Shown: positions 58,701 to 64,000 of the stretch, piece by piece
How the letters are laid out: every line of letters begins with the position of its first letter
Position numbering within the stretch: the stretch's first letter is position 1
Source of the DNA: Petrolisthes cinctipes
Lineage: Eukaryota > Arthropoda > Malacostraca > Decapoda > Porcellanidae
Direction: 5' to 3'
Assembly (NCBI GenBank): GCA_033782935.1
Contig: JAWQEG010001543.1
Span: 310,001 to 374,000, forward strand
DNA: 64,000 bases
The notes under the pieces: generated by a model
The model's database searches: none
What the model saw: only the letters and a program-made list of their open reading frames with translations
What the model was told of the DNA's origin: nothing
Made by a program: the position numbers and the translations under genes

Positions 58701-61700
58701 AAGCAGGTCTCACTCTGTTTTCTCACTCTCCCCGACTGGTTTAATAACATGGGCTTGTCTCCTTATTTTTATATCCATTTTCTTGTAATATGATTGTACC
58801 GTACTGTACCATATTTATGCCAATATAGCCTGGTACTGTGTTTGTTTTGTTTGCTTTATTATATAGTATTCTCTCTTTTCTCGAGTACTGTACCATAAGT
58901 CATTTCATTTTATTATTTGGCATTTATCTTGGGAATGTTGGTAATTATGCATTGGTTGTGTGTTTTGTTTCTTTAAAGTTGTAGTTATCAGTCTAAATTA
59001 AGGGGAGATTGTTGTTTTGTGGGTATATTGGTGGGTACTGATTCCTCCAAGCTATGCCACCAAACAGATCCCTCAATAAAGTAACCTTAAATGTTGTCTG
59101 ATTTCTGGCATAATTTGGAGGAATCAGAGACCTTCCAAGTCACCGACAAGAGAATCTCCCCTTAAATGGGCCATGATGCCACATAAATGTAGGTTACTGA
59201 TTCTGCCAAACTCCAACAAAACAGCACCACATGTGTTGAAGGAGTCTGTTATGTGGCACAGTTTACAGGAATCTATAACCACCAATTTACTGAATGTAAT
59301 ACGGGGCCCTTGAGGGGAGAACCTCTGGGCAGTAAATTATTGGAGGGCTACTGGATCCTCCGAACTATGTCACGAAACAGATCCCCTGTCAGTAACATTT
59401 GAGTGATTTATTTCCAAAGATAATTTGAAAGAACCACAAGCCCTCCATTCTACCAAAAAAAGAAATTAAGGTTTCATGAGTTGTTCCTCCTCCTCTCTAG
59501 ACTCCCCACGAGGTAGAGCCGGTGCAGATCTGGCCGCCACGGGAACTGGTCAAGGTGTACCAGAACCTCGGAGTGAGTGAGAAGCTGGGACTCCGAGGAC
59601 GACCCACCAGACCCATTGGTGCTCTCGGTACTAGCAAGGTGGGTGAGGGAGCAGTGGGTATTATCGTGTATTTGTGGAGTGAGTGAGAGAGCAGTGGGTA
59701 TTATAGTGTATTTGTGGGGTGGGTATAGTGTATTTGTGGGGTAGGTACAGTGTATTTGTGGGGTGGATACAGTGTCTTTGTGGGATGGATATAGTGTCTT
59801 TGTTTGGTGGGTATAATGTATTTGTGAGGTGGGTATAGTGTCTTTGTGGGATGGGTGTAGTGTCTTTGTGGGATGGGTATAGTGTATGTGTGGTGGGTAT
59901 AGTATATTTGTGGGGTGGGTATTGTGAAGTGTAGTAGTACTTACATACTTTGCCATCTAGTGTCCCATCCTCAAAATGACTTTGCTACCAATCCACCTTC
60001 CATTCTTCCTCACCCTACTTTTTATGTATTCTGTCCTCATGTCTTCCTGCCCTTCTGTCTTCCAGTCTCCCATCCTCTCGTGACTCTTTAATCAATCCAT
60101 CATCCGTTCACAATCAACGCGTTCAGTCCTCCTCCCATCCAAACTCCGACTCGCACTCTACCCCTCACACTGCCCTCATCTTTTCACCTCACACCCTCAC
60201 CCACCCTGGTACTCCTGCCGGGCCAGATCTACCGTGTGTGTGGGCAGACAGTGCTGTGCTACCCCTTGGTTTTTGAAGTGAGCGACTTCTACCTCTCCCA
60301 TGACATGGCTCTCCTCATCGACGACATAAAGACTGAATTACACTTTGTCGGGAAGTACTGGAGGCTGTCTGGCCGGCCCACTGTTTGCATACTCATCAGG
60401 GAGGAACACATGAGGTAAGAGACAGAGTTGATTTATTAATTTTTTAGTATTCGTATTTTGGAGGAGGATGGATTTTATGCATGAATTTTATATTGTCTTT
60501 AACCTTTCAAGTGCTGGGATATTCGAACGTGTCTGCTTTCCAGCACTGGCATATTTTACAAAATATAAACAAACTTTGCGTGTAGTAGCTCATAAAACAT
60601 AAACCTACATAGATAAATGATCCATGATATTGAAATACAAACCTTTAGCTGTCTCCTGATGTATTGTAGGACCTACTTGTAAAGACTATATGAATATCTG
60701 TAGAATAGGTAGCTAGCTCAGAGTGACCACCACTCAAAGCACACTTTTACACTCCTTTGACATAAATTCCGTCCTCACACTCTCAGCGCATTAGCTAGAC
60801 TGAGTGGGGTTGAGTCATGAGAGGGCGGGGACTTGTGGTTTTGTGGCCAGCCAAGGCTGCTATCAAACGTGAGAAAATTAAACTATTTGGGAGCCTTGCA
60901 AATTTGAAAATTGTGTCGTCATCCTCGGTCACCACCACTTGTTGGTTTTGATGACATGTCGTCACACGCGGTTTAAGGGTTAAAGAGCTAGATTTTATTT
61001 GTGTTCCTGTATATGCATATTTGTTGAGAACCACCTTTCATTCATTAAGGTATCTGTACACTCATGTCAGGGGTGTGTCAAAGTGTAGTGACTTGTAAAT
61101 AGTAATCAGCATTGTGTGTTGAAAATTTCTGTATTGTGACTGACATAGGACAGATTTAGGGGAGAAGGAAGATCTGAGTGACAGTAGATAAGGTTCATTA
61201 CTTCATAGAGACGTCCATTTCCGGGAGCTTTTGGACCTGCTGGCCATGCTGAAAACTGGCTACTGCGATGGTCTGAAGGTGCGCACGGGGAGGCTCCAGA
61301 ACCTTATCTCCTCCTCTTGCATTGGTATGTGTTTATAGGTGCTGATTATGACAGTCTGTATGGTTATTAATAAAGATTTTTGTTGTCAGTATTGATAGTT
61401 CAGTACTGTATTGACTATATTTTTATTTTAATGAGGTATCAATGAAAGTTTGGTTGACACTGCTGATACTTTGTACCTTTTTTATATTCAAATAAAGATC
61501 AGTTGCTTTACCAATTCAACCCAGTTTCTTTTTCTATCATAGTCATCTAATAATTAACATCAGGGGTCTACTTTGCTAAGCATTGACATCCCCAACAGAG
61601 CACCTGGACTTCATGAGCACTATGGATATAGACTTGGACATCTCTCCCTTTGAACAACTGCAGCACGCCAGTATCGGCTACCAATCCCTCACTGATGTAC

Positions 61701-63467
61701 CCACCGCCATCCAGTACTCTGAGGATTCCATGAGCTTCAAGGTACACCCCTAGTATAATGATAATAAGATGTTCAACTTTCAAGTCAGGGTATTATAATG
61801 CAGTAGAATGTATTGGAGTTTCAAACCAGTACAGTAGAATGCATAGGAGCTTAAAGATACAGTACTGTAGTGGCATTTCTCTGCTGTGGCTAACATTACA
61901 CTACACATGTGGAACTCTGCGACTTCCCTAAGTCGAGACACAAATCGTGGTTACAGCGTCATGAAAGTGACTCGTGTCATCAGCGTGGCCACCAAAAGTC
62001 ATCCATGTGCCAACGGCCTTATAGTGGTGAGTTGATGTGCGAGTGTTGTGTGGAACCCTGATGGCAATGCAATCTGGTATTTTTTCAACTGTTACAGTGT
62101 TTTGGCAGTAGTGGGGACTTAGAACATTTTCAGGTCAAAATTTTTCAAAAAAAATTCTTGCAGATTCTGAACCAGAATGTATAATTATTTTCTTCCTCTC
62201 CTCCTCCTCCTTCCCCTCTTCCTCCTCCTTTCCCTCCTTCTTTCCCTCCTCAACCTCCTTCCTCCCCTCCTCCTCTTCATCCTCCCCTCCTCCTCTTCCT
62301 CCTGGATTTTAGAGAGAAAAAAATTTGTGGACTTAATCTGATTTTTTACTTTTGGGACTTAGACAAATTTCTGAGTGCCCAAGTAAGAGGGAATCGATTG
62401 TAGTTTTGGAAGTTGTAGATGGTATTGTGACCTGTATTGTTGCTCTGGCTTTGCCGAGGGTTTTCATACACGGATTATAGGGTCATGTGTGAAAAAAAAA
62501 AAAAATATTTCAAAATTTTTTATTGCAGATTATGAACCAGCGTGTCTTGCTGTATATTGAATGGACATTATTTTCGAATTAAAAAAATTAAAATTAAAAA
62601 ATTGTTTTTGGAAAAAAAAAAATACAAAATCAGCGTCCCTCAAAACATGAAGATCTCAATAGTCAGTGATTTTGGAGAATAGAAATAGTGGACGAAAAAA
62701 AATTTTACTTTTGGGACTGAAAAATTGTTGGGTAGGCGCGAGTAACAGGGAATCGGCAGGGAATTTTGGAGCATCGCCACTCGGTGAGGGGTGTCAGTCG
62801 ATTGCTGACCATTTGGATTCTTGAGCTTTTCGGATTTTTGAGCTCTTACTGTATTAGAATGCAAAAGTTGATGCCTGCCCTCACCTACCCATTAAAATAC
62901 CTGTGAGAGTTAATGTCCACCCACCCTTAACCACTTAGCTATGGGCATTATCTATCGCGGTAGTTCCCTCTCCCGGGCCTATCTCCCGCACTCGCGGTCA
63001 CTATGTAAACAACACATTTGACGGCTAATGGCTTATAAACAACTCGCTTTACATAAATAAATGATACAGGATATTGAAGTACAAACCTTTAGCTATCTCC
63101 TGTTGTACTTGTGAAGACTAAAATGACATTTGTAGGATGGGTAGCCACCTCACAATGACATTAACTCAAAATTCACTTTTACAGTATTTTTACACTATAT
63201 TTACATGACTGTGCTGTCAAATGAATGCTACACCGGTGCTCCAGACTTGTTGCTAGTGTCGAAATTTTACTACACCCACAAATTAAGGGTTAAAGAACAA
63301 CCACACGTGTTAATGCCTTCACCTTCCTCAACAGGACATGGAGCTTCAGTCAACTCCAGAAGTGATCAAAGTGCTGCGGTCTGTGTCCACCCTGCATGGT
63401 CAGACTCAGCTCCTGGGTATCTTGCTGAGACGCGAGGGGCCCGACTTCCAGGTGGACAGCACTTGTG
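37640..63467 (+). CDS. PHKB: Phosphorylase b kinase regulatory subunit beta (sixteen exons, 3' end outside window)
   Basis: Exons: 37640-37769, 38003-38138, 38878-39085, 39321-39517, 39788-39947, 40280-40366, 40898-41008, 42357-42495, 43011-43084, 45007-45186, 58485-58577, 59501-59638, 60227-60414, 61209-61324, 61599-61741, 63335-63467. Phases agree at every junction, giving 744 codons plus one base; the family is about 1,090 residues, so the C-terminal third is missing. The beta subunit is a non-catalytic scaffold of the cytosolic (alpha-beta-gamma-delta)4 kinase that activates glycogen phosphorylase. Its N-terminal half has a glucoamylase-like (GH15) fold. Landmarks are [100 protein letters not shown] and [13 protein letters not shown]. 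These fit beta better than alpha, notably [12 protein letters not shown] and YGIQTQ. Introns contain many mobile elements; no promoter was recognised. Confidence 0.93.
38003..38138 (+). CDS. PHKB: PHKB exon 2
   Basis: Acceptor CTTGACAG, donor AG|GTAAGTC, phase 1 to 2. It encodes [19 protein letters not shown], then [19 protein letters not shown]. The GLFP and the SIYCA-x-x-W patterns are conserved in phosphorylase kinase alpha and beta N-termini. Confidence 0.9.
38878..39085 (+). CDS. PHKB: PHKB exon 3
   Basis: Acceptor GAACGGCAG, donor CAG|GTGAGC, phase 2 to 0. It encodes [18 protein letters not shown], then [12 protein letters not shown] and [14 protein letters not shown], ending YGHLQ. 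These are hallmark stretches of the glucoamylase-like domain in the beta subunit. Confidence 0.95.
39321..39517 (+). CDS. PHKB: PHKB exon 4
   Basis: Acceptor TTACTTGCAG, donor AG|GTAGGA, phase 0 to 2. It encodes [18 protein letters not shown], then [16 protein letters not shown] and [14 protein letters not shown] look-alike acceptor with the same exon-start bases lies at 39255 (see findings). Confidence 0.95.
39788..39947 (+). CDS. PHKB: PHKB exon 5
   Basis: Acceptor ATTACCAG, donor AAG|GTAATT, phase 2 to 0. It encodes [19 protein letters not shown], then [17 protein letters not shown] and ILPRESSSK, typical of the family. Confidence 0.95.
40169..40220. repeat. 52-bp perfect palindrome
   Basis: AACCAATTTATCTGTTAATC then TATCTA, followed by the exact reverse complement, in PHKB intron 5. 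Weaker outer arms (TTTCAGGGTATTCC against AAACCCCTGAATAT) suggest a small foldback element around 40106-40240. Confidence 0.95.
40280..40366 (+). CDS. PHKB: PHKB exon 6
   Basis: An 87-bp phase 0-0 exon, acceptor CTCGATCAG, donor CAA|GTGAGTG. It encodes [19 protein letters not shown], then [10 protein letters not shown]. The FPAFA motif is conserved in alpha and beta subunits. Confidence 0.9.
40898..41008 (+). CDS. PHKB: PHKB exon 7
   Basis: A 111-bp phase 0-0 exon after acceptor CTTTAACAG. It encodes [18 protein letters not shown], then [21 protein letters not shown]-x-x-RDGY is a family signature. The donor AAG|GTCTGG is weak, but it restores the conserved [14 protein letters not shown] junction, so I chose it. 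Read-through would add VWALTYSP before an intron-like stretch. Confidence 0.88.
41166..41308. mobile_element. TTAA foldback element, type 2, in PHKB intron 7
   Basis: Perfect TTAA on both sides. AAGTCTGGAGTAACTGATTC and CTCCAAACTATTCCAAGCAA face CATACTTTGGAGGAATCATG. Confidence 0.85.
41544..42009. mobile_element. piggyBac-like TTAA element, copy 1
   Basis: 466 bp between TTAA sites. It shares GCTAGCTCAGAATGACCACC, CACTTTTACACTCCTTTGAC and GGGAGCCGTGCAAATTTG with copies at 60503-60979 and 62941-63289. There is no transposase. Confidence 0.75.
42357..42495 (+). CDS. PHKB: PHKB exon 8
   Basis: Acceptor GTTTCATACAG, donor GAG|GTAGGT, phase 0 to 1. It encodes [19 protein letters not shown], then [17 protein letters not shown]. 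ECxWPLFF-x-YM-x-x-(D/E)G-x-F is conserved in both regulatory subunits. Confidence 0.93.
42554..42668. mobile_element. Hairpin element 'AAGAACATTCATGGTGCATA', copy 3
   Basis: AAAGAACATTCATGGTGCAT and CAATGGCTCC at left; CACCATCATCAACACCACAG and ATGTTCTTGCATACG at right. The arms have drifted apart more than in copies 1 and 2. Confidence 0.65.
43011..43084 (+). CDS. PHKB: PHKB exon 9
   Basis: Acceptor CCCCCCACCACCAG, donor CAG|GTCAGT, phase 1 to 0. It encodes [19 protein letters not shown], then EPGSQ. It corresponds to the P-KYYYVP-x-D-V-x-x-E segment of mammalian PHKB. Confidence 0.9.
43234..44260 (+). pseudogene. Tc1/mariner-family (DD37E-type) transposase, broken
   Basis: Frame pieces in order: [18 protein letters not shown] (helix-turn-helix region), [70 protein letters not shown] and [17 protein letters not shown]. 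The HDKAPC Asp and NVFE Glu match the second and third acidic residues of the catalytic triad, with 37 residues between them. Stop codons (TGA/TAG/TAA) and frameshifts interrupt it at least five times. A 17-bp tandem duplication (TGTGTTCATTTTTTCA) lies at about 43850-43880. Confidence 0.8.
44417..44640. mobile_element. TA-flanked MITE 'CAGCTGCGCACAGATGAC'
   Basis: CAGCTGCGCACAGATGACTG and CACCACGTCCACCAACATG at left face CATGTTGGTGGATGAGGTGG and TCGTCTGCTCGCAACTG at right, with TA at both borders. It sits next to the transposase pseudogene but need not be related to it. Confidence 0.8.
45007..45186 (+). CDS. PHKB: PHKB exon 10
   Basis: A 180-bp phase 0-0 exon, acceptor TTGTTCACAG, donor CAA|GTAGGT. 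It encodes [18 protein letters not shown], then [18 protein letters not shown] and [14 protein letters not shown]-x-x-x-I-I-A is conserved. The following intron is 13.3 kb. Confidence 0.94.
46505..46795. mobile_element. Two tandem type 1-like TTAA foldback copies
   Basis: AACAGATTGGTG and ATTCTGATTCCTCC occur twice, about 160 bp apart. Each copy ends ACCAAGTAGAG(A/C)TTACCCCC then TTAATAAGTC. The second is probably a local duplication of the first. Confidence 0.7.
47681..47820. mobile_element. Hairpin element 'AAGAACATTTGTGGTGTTGA', copy 4
   Basis: CAAGAACATTTGTGGTGTTG with ACGATGGCGTGGTACAGGG faces CCTGTACCATGCAATTGTC with AACACCACAGATATTCTTG. Confidence 0.7.
48113..48266. mobile_element. 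Possible mariner-type MITE
   Basis: TA-CAGTCACGCCCAGTAG at left and CTTTTGATCATGACTG-TA at right. The right end resembles Tc1 termini, but the two ends pair only over six bases. Confidence 0.35.
52022..52156. mobile_element. TTAA foldback element, type 2, in PHKB intron 10
   Basis: Perfect TTAA on both sides. AATAATTCCTCCATACTATT and CTGGTCCTGTTTCCTGG face ATATTTTGAAGAAATTAAGG, ending GTATTACCCC. Confidence 0.8.
53015..53145. mobile_element. Foldback element, copy 4 of the 13231-13357 family
   Basis: CCAAGGGTGGTATTATTAAG and GGAAAAGTTCTCTTCATCTC face CCTTTTCCTCGAAAAAGAAG and TTTAATAATATGAACCCCC. Confidence 0.7.
53486..53500 (+). CDS. PHKB: Candidate 15-bp PHKB microexon (low confidence)
   Basis: Within the long intron, AGCAAGACCAGCAAA is preceded by a pyrimidine-rich acceptor ending CCCCTTTGTAG and followed by GTAAGTACTG. 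Both flanking PHKB exons are phase 0, so inclusion would add SKTSK without a frameshift. The flanking exons join well without it, so it would be an optional insert. It could equally be a chance match. Confidence 0.2.
56500..57755 (+). mobile_element. CR1/L2-type retrotransposon, 5'-truncated copy
   Basis: The 3' third of the family seen at 8640-12430, here on the plus strand in the long PHKB intron. Frames include [38 protein letters not shown] (a C-terminal Cys/His cluster) and [20 protein letters not shown]. It ends GACAGCTTGAGGAACTTCAA then an AAC/AAT-rich tail. 5' truncation is normal for such elements. Confidence 0.85.
57908..58194. mobile_element. Nearly perfect 287-bp TA-flanked hairpin
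   Basis: CAGTTGCGGAAGCATATTCT pairs with the right end TTATGCTTCCGCAACTG, and pairing continues to the centre through CAGCAGCTCATACG, TTCAGTCATTGGGG and CACTCTCTTCGTGACTGG. Arms are about 130 bp with few mismatches and a spacer of about 20 bp. TA stands at both borders. It lies 290 bp before PHKB exon 11. Confidence 0.92.
58485..58577 (+). CDS. PHKB: PHKB exon 11
   Basis: A 93-bp phase 0-0 exon, acceptor GTGTCCTTTAG, donor CAG|GTGAGC. It encodes [18 protein letters not shown], then [25 protein letters not shown] and TYGIQTQ are beta-type signatures, and they separate this gene from alpha subunits. Confidence 0.93.
59002..59468. mobile_element. Chain of three TTAA foldback elements before PHKB exon 12
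   Basis: First element 59002-59161 (type 1; GGGGAGATTG to AGAGAATCTCCCC) is joined by a single TTAA to a divergent second element (about 59166-59307; GATTCTGCCAAACTCC against CAGTTTACAGGAATC). A single TTGA joins that to a third (about 59312-59468; GGATCCTCCGAACTATGTCA against GATAATTTGAAAGAACC). Confidence 0.75.
59501..59638 (+). CDS. PHKB: PHKB exon 12
   Basis: A 138-bp phase 0-0 exon, acceptor CCTCCTCTCTAG, donor AAG|GTGGGT. It encodes [18 protein letters not shown], then [18 protein letters not shown] and ALGTSK. The Gly-Arg-Pro-x-Arg-x-x-Gly-x-LGTSK block is highly conserved. Confidence 0.95.
59640..59925. repeat. Minisatellite in PHKB intron 12, GTATAGTGTATTTGTGGGGT units
   Basis: About a dozen variable 22-26-bp units starting directly after the exon 12 donor. 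The long minus-strand frame of THP-rich repeats here is a by-product. Confidence 0.9.
60227..60414 (+). CDS. PHKB: PHKB exon 13
   Basis: Acceptor CTGCCGGGCCAG, donor GAG|GTAAGA, phase 0 to 2. It encodes [18 protein letters not shown], then [19 protein letters not shown] and [15 protein letters not shown]. This matches the DLSDFYMS and GRPLFLVLIRE regions of mammalian PHKB. Confidence 0.95.
60503..60979. mobile_element. piggyBac-like TTAA element, copy 2
   Basis: TTAA on both sides, left end CCTTTCAAGTGCTGGGATAT, right end GCGGTTTAAGGG. High identity to 41544-42009 across GCTAGCTCAGAGTGACCACC and CCAGCCAAGGCTGCTATC. Confidence 0.8.
61209..61324 (+). CDS. PHKB: PHKB exon 14
   Basis: Acceptor ACTTCATAG, donor TTG|GTATGT, phase 2 to 1. 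It encodes [19 protein letters not shown], then [18 protein letters not shown], the conserved G-x-K-V-x-x-x-RLQ-x-LIS block. Confidence 0.93.
61599..61741 (+). CDS. PHKB: PHKB exon 15
   Basis: Acceptor ATCCCCAACAG, donor AAG|GTACACC, phase 1 to 0. It encodes [19 protein letters not shown], then an acidic, Ser-rich stretch ending SEDSMSFK. The HLDFM start parallels QLDFL of PHKB. The rest enters the variable regulatory linker, where phosphorylation sites lie in vertebrates. Confidence 0.88.
61871..62026 (+). CDS. PHKB: Candidate optional PHKB exon in the linker (low confidence)
   Basis: A good donor GTG|GTGAGT at 62027 follows an open 156-bp stretch beginning after TACTGTAG. It would be phase 0-0 and in frame between exons 15 and 16, reading through [19 protein letters not shown]. 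The acceptor lacks a pyrimidine tract. A shorter start at 61933 (after CCCTAAG) would shift the frame. Exons 15 and 16 join in frame without it, so it may be alternative or not an exon. Confidence 0.2.
62192..62300. repeat. Pyrimidine-rich (TCC)n tract
   Basis: CTCCTCCTCCTTCC-type repeat in the intron before PHKB exon 16. Confidence 0.92.
62941..63289. mobile_element. piggyBac-like TTAA element, copy 3 (shorter)
   Basis: TTAA on both sides, left CCACTTAGCTATGGGC, right CAAATTAAGGG. It shares GGCTTATAAACAACTC, ATATTGAAGTACAAACCTTT and AGGATGGGTAGC with copies 1 and 2, with an interior deletion. Confidence 0.7.
63335..63467 (+). CDS. PHKB: PHKB exon 16 (last exon in window)
   Basis: Acceptor TTCCTCAACAG, donor GTG|GTGAGG, phase 0 to 1. 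It encodes [19 protein letters not shown], then [19 protein letters not shown] and QVDS. ILL-(K/R)-REGP-x-F is a strong beta-subunit match. The remaining exons lie right of the window. Confidence 0.92.
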
Positions 63468-63479
63468 GTGAGGCTTGGC

Positions 63480-63780
63480 TTGAATCATTACTCTCTCCTC
63501 CTCTTGTCTCCATTTTACTCCTTCCTCTTGTCTCCACTCTACTCCTTCCTCATGTCTCCACTCTACCCTTTCCTCTTGCATTCCCTCTTCTCCATACTCT
63601 CTCCTCATTTCATCCAGGGAACATCTTACTCCATACTTTCTCCTCCTCTCCTTTCTTTCCCACTCTTCTCCTTACTATCTCTTTGACTTGTCGACCTATA
63701 CGCACTCCTCTCTTCCCCACTCTACTGTACCCCTTATCCTCTCCTCTTTTTCACTTCCACTTTTTCTTCTACTCTTTACT
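63480..63780. repeat. Pyrimidine-rich degenerate tandem repeat after PHKB exon 16
   Basis: Repeats of CTCCTCTTGTCTCCA and ACTCCTTCCTC begin right after the exon 16 donor. Long Leu/Pro/Ser frames here run from the exon into the intron and are not coding. Nothing further is recognised up to 64000. Confidence 0.85.
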
Positions 63781-64000
63781 TGGGGTGTGGTACCGTATGC
63801 TGTAGTGCGTGAGAGAAGAATAATGTCTGTGGTGGCTGTTTCCTATATCTCAACCCTTTTAGTGCTATTGTCGTACAGTATTTTGTACTTACAGTATTAT
63901 GAGATAAAATCCAAAAAATTACTTTTATCCAAAGATAACAATAAACACTTATGTTAAAATAAACAGTCTCAGCCTACATGAGTGTGGGTAATCATTTTAG

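Noticed and set aside
59474..59956. 160-codon minus-strand frame rich in Thr-His-Pro
   Set aside because: It is the complement of the minisatellite after PHKB exon 12 and of the exon itself.
63338..63805. 155-codon plus-strand frame as a separate gene
   Set aside because: Only the first part, in another register, overlaps PHKB exon 16. The rest is a pyrimidine-rich tandem repeat in the intron.
1..64000. tRNA and rRNA genes
   Set aside because: I looked for cloverleaf-like A/B box patterns and rRNA core stretches while reading and saw none I could defend; a dedicated search was not possible.

Overview
This is a 64-kb piece of animal nuclear genome. Genes are split into many short exons with GT/AG junctions, introns are long, and most of the DNA is transposon debris and simple repeats. 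Gene content and repeat style point to a marine invertebrate. A decapod crustacean is my best guess, based on a Tie-like receptor beside phosphorylase-kinase beta, many microsatellites and many TA-flanked foldback elements. The species cannot be fixed from the sequence. There is nothing bacterial: no operons, no CRISPR and no ribosome binding sites.

Left third (1-19.9 kb, minus strand): the 5' portion of a cell-surface receptor gene whose ectodomain resembles Tie/angiopoietin receptors. I could assemble ten coding exons with compatible splice phases: signal peptide, N-terminal region, Ig domain, three EGF modules, then an FN3 domain. They give 496 codons plus one base before the gene runs off the left edge. 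Its introns hold two non-LTR retrotransposons. One is CR1/L2-type, nearly full length, and carries a 2A-like GDIESNPGP motif. The other is a Jockey-like fragment. The introns also hold several foldback elements.

Middle (19.9-37.6 kb): a gap of about 18 kb between two divergently transcribed genes. It contains no convincing host exon. It holds a chain of four foldback elements joined by single TTAA sites, a chain of three elements joined by single TA sites, a Helitron remnant (helicase C-terminus plus hairpin/CTAG 3' end), and a 3.3-kb composite hAT-like inverted repeat with perfect 8-bp target duplications. That composite holds a PIF/Harbinger-like insertion and a mariner-like insertion. Long microsatellites fill much of the rest.

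Right (37.6-64 kb, plus strand): the gene for the phosphorylase b kinase regulatory beta subunit (PHKB). Sixteen exons with consistent phases give 744 codons plus one base, roughly two thirds of the usual length; the 3' part lies beyond the window. Its introns hold a degenerate DD37E-type Tc1/mariner transposase, three TTAA-flanked piggyBac-like elements, a nearly perfect 287-bp hairpin and a truncated copy of the CR1/L2-type retrotransposon.

The two host genes are not obviously linked in function: one is a membrane receptor, the other a regulator of glycogen breakdown. The most unusual signal is in the mobile DNA. Short foldback elements sit end to end sharing exactly one copy of their target site, and one family keeps a common inner core while its outer arms differ. 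Exon calls come from reading splice junctions, frame continuity and remembered family features; no alignment was run.
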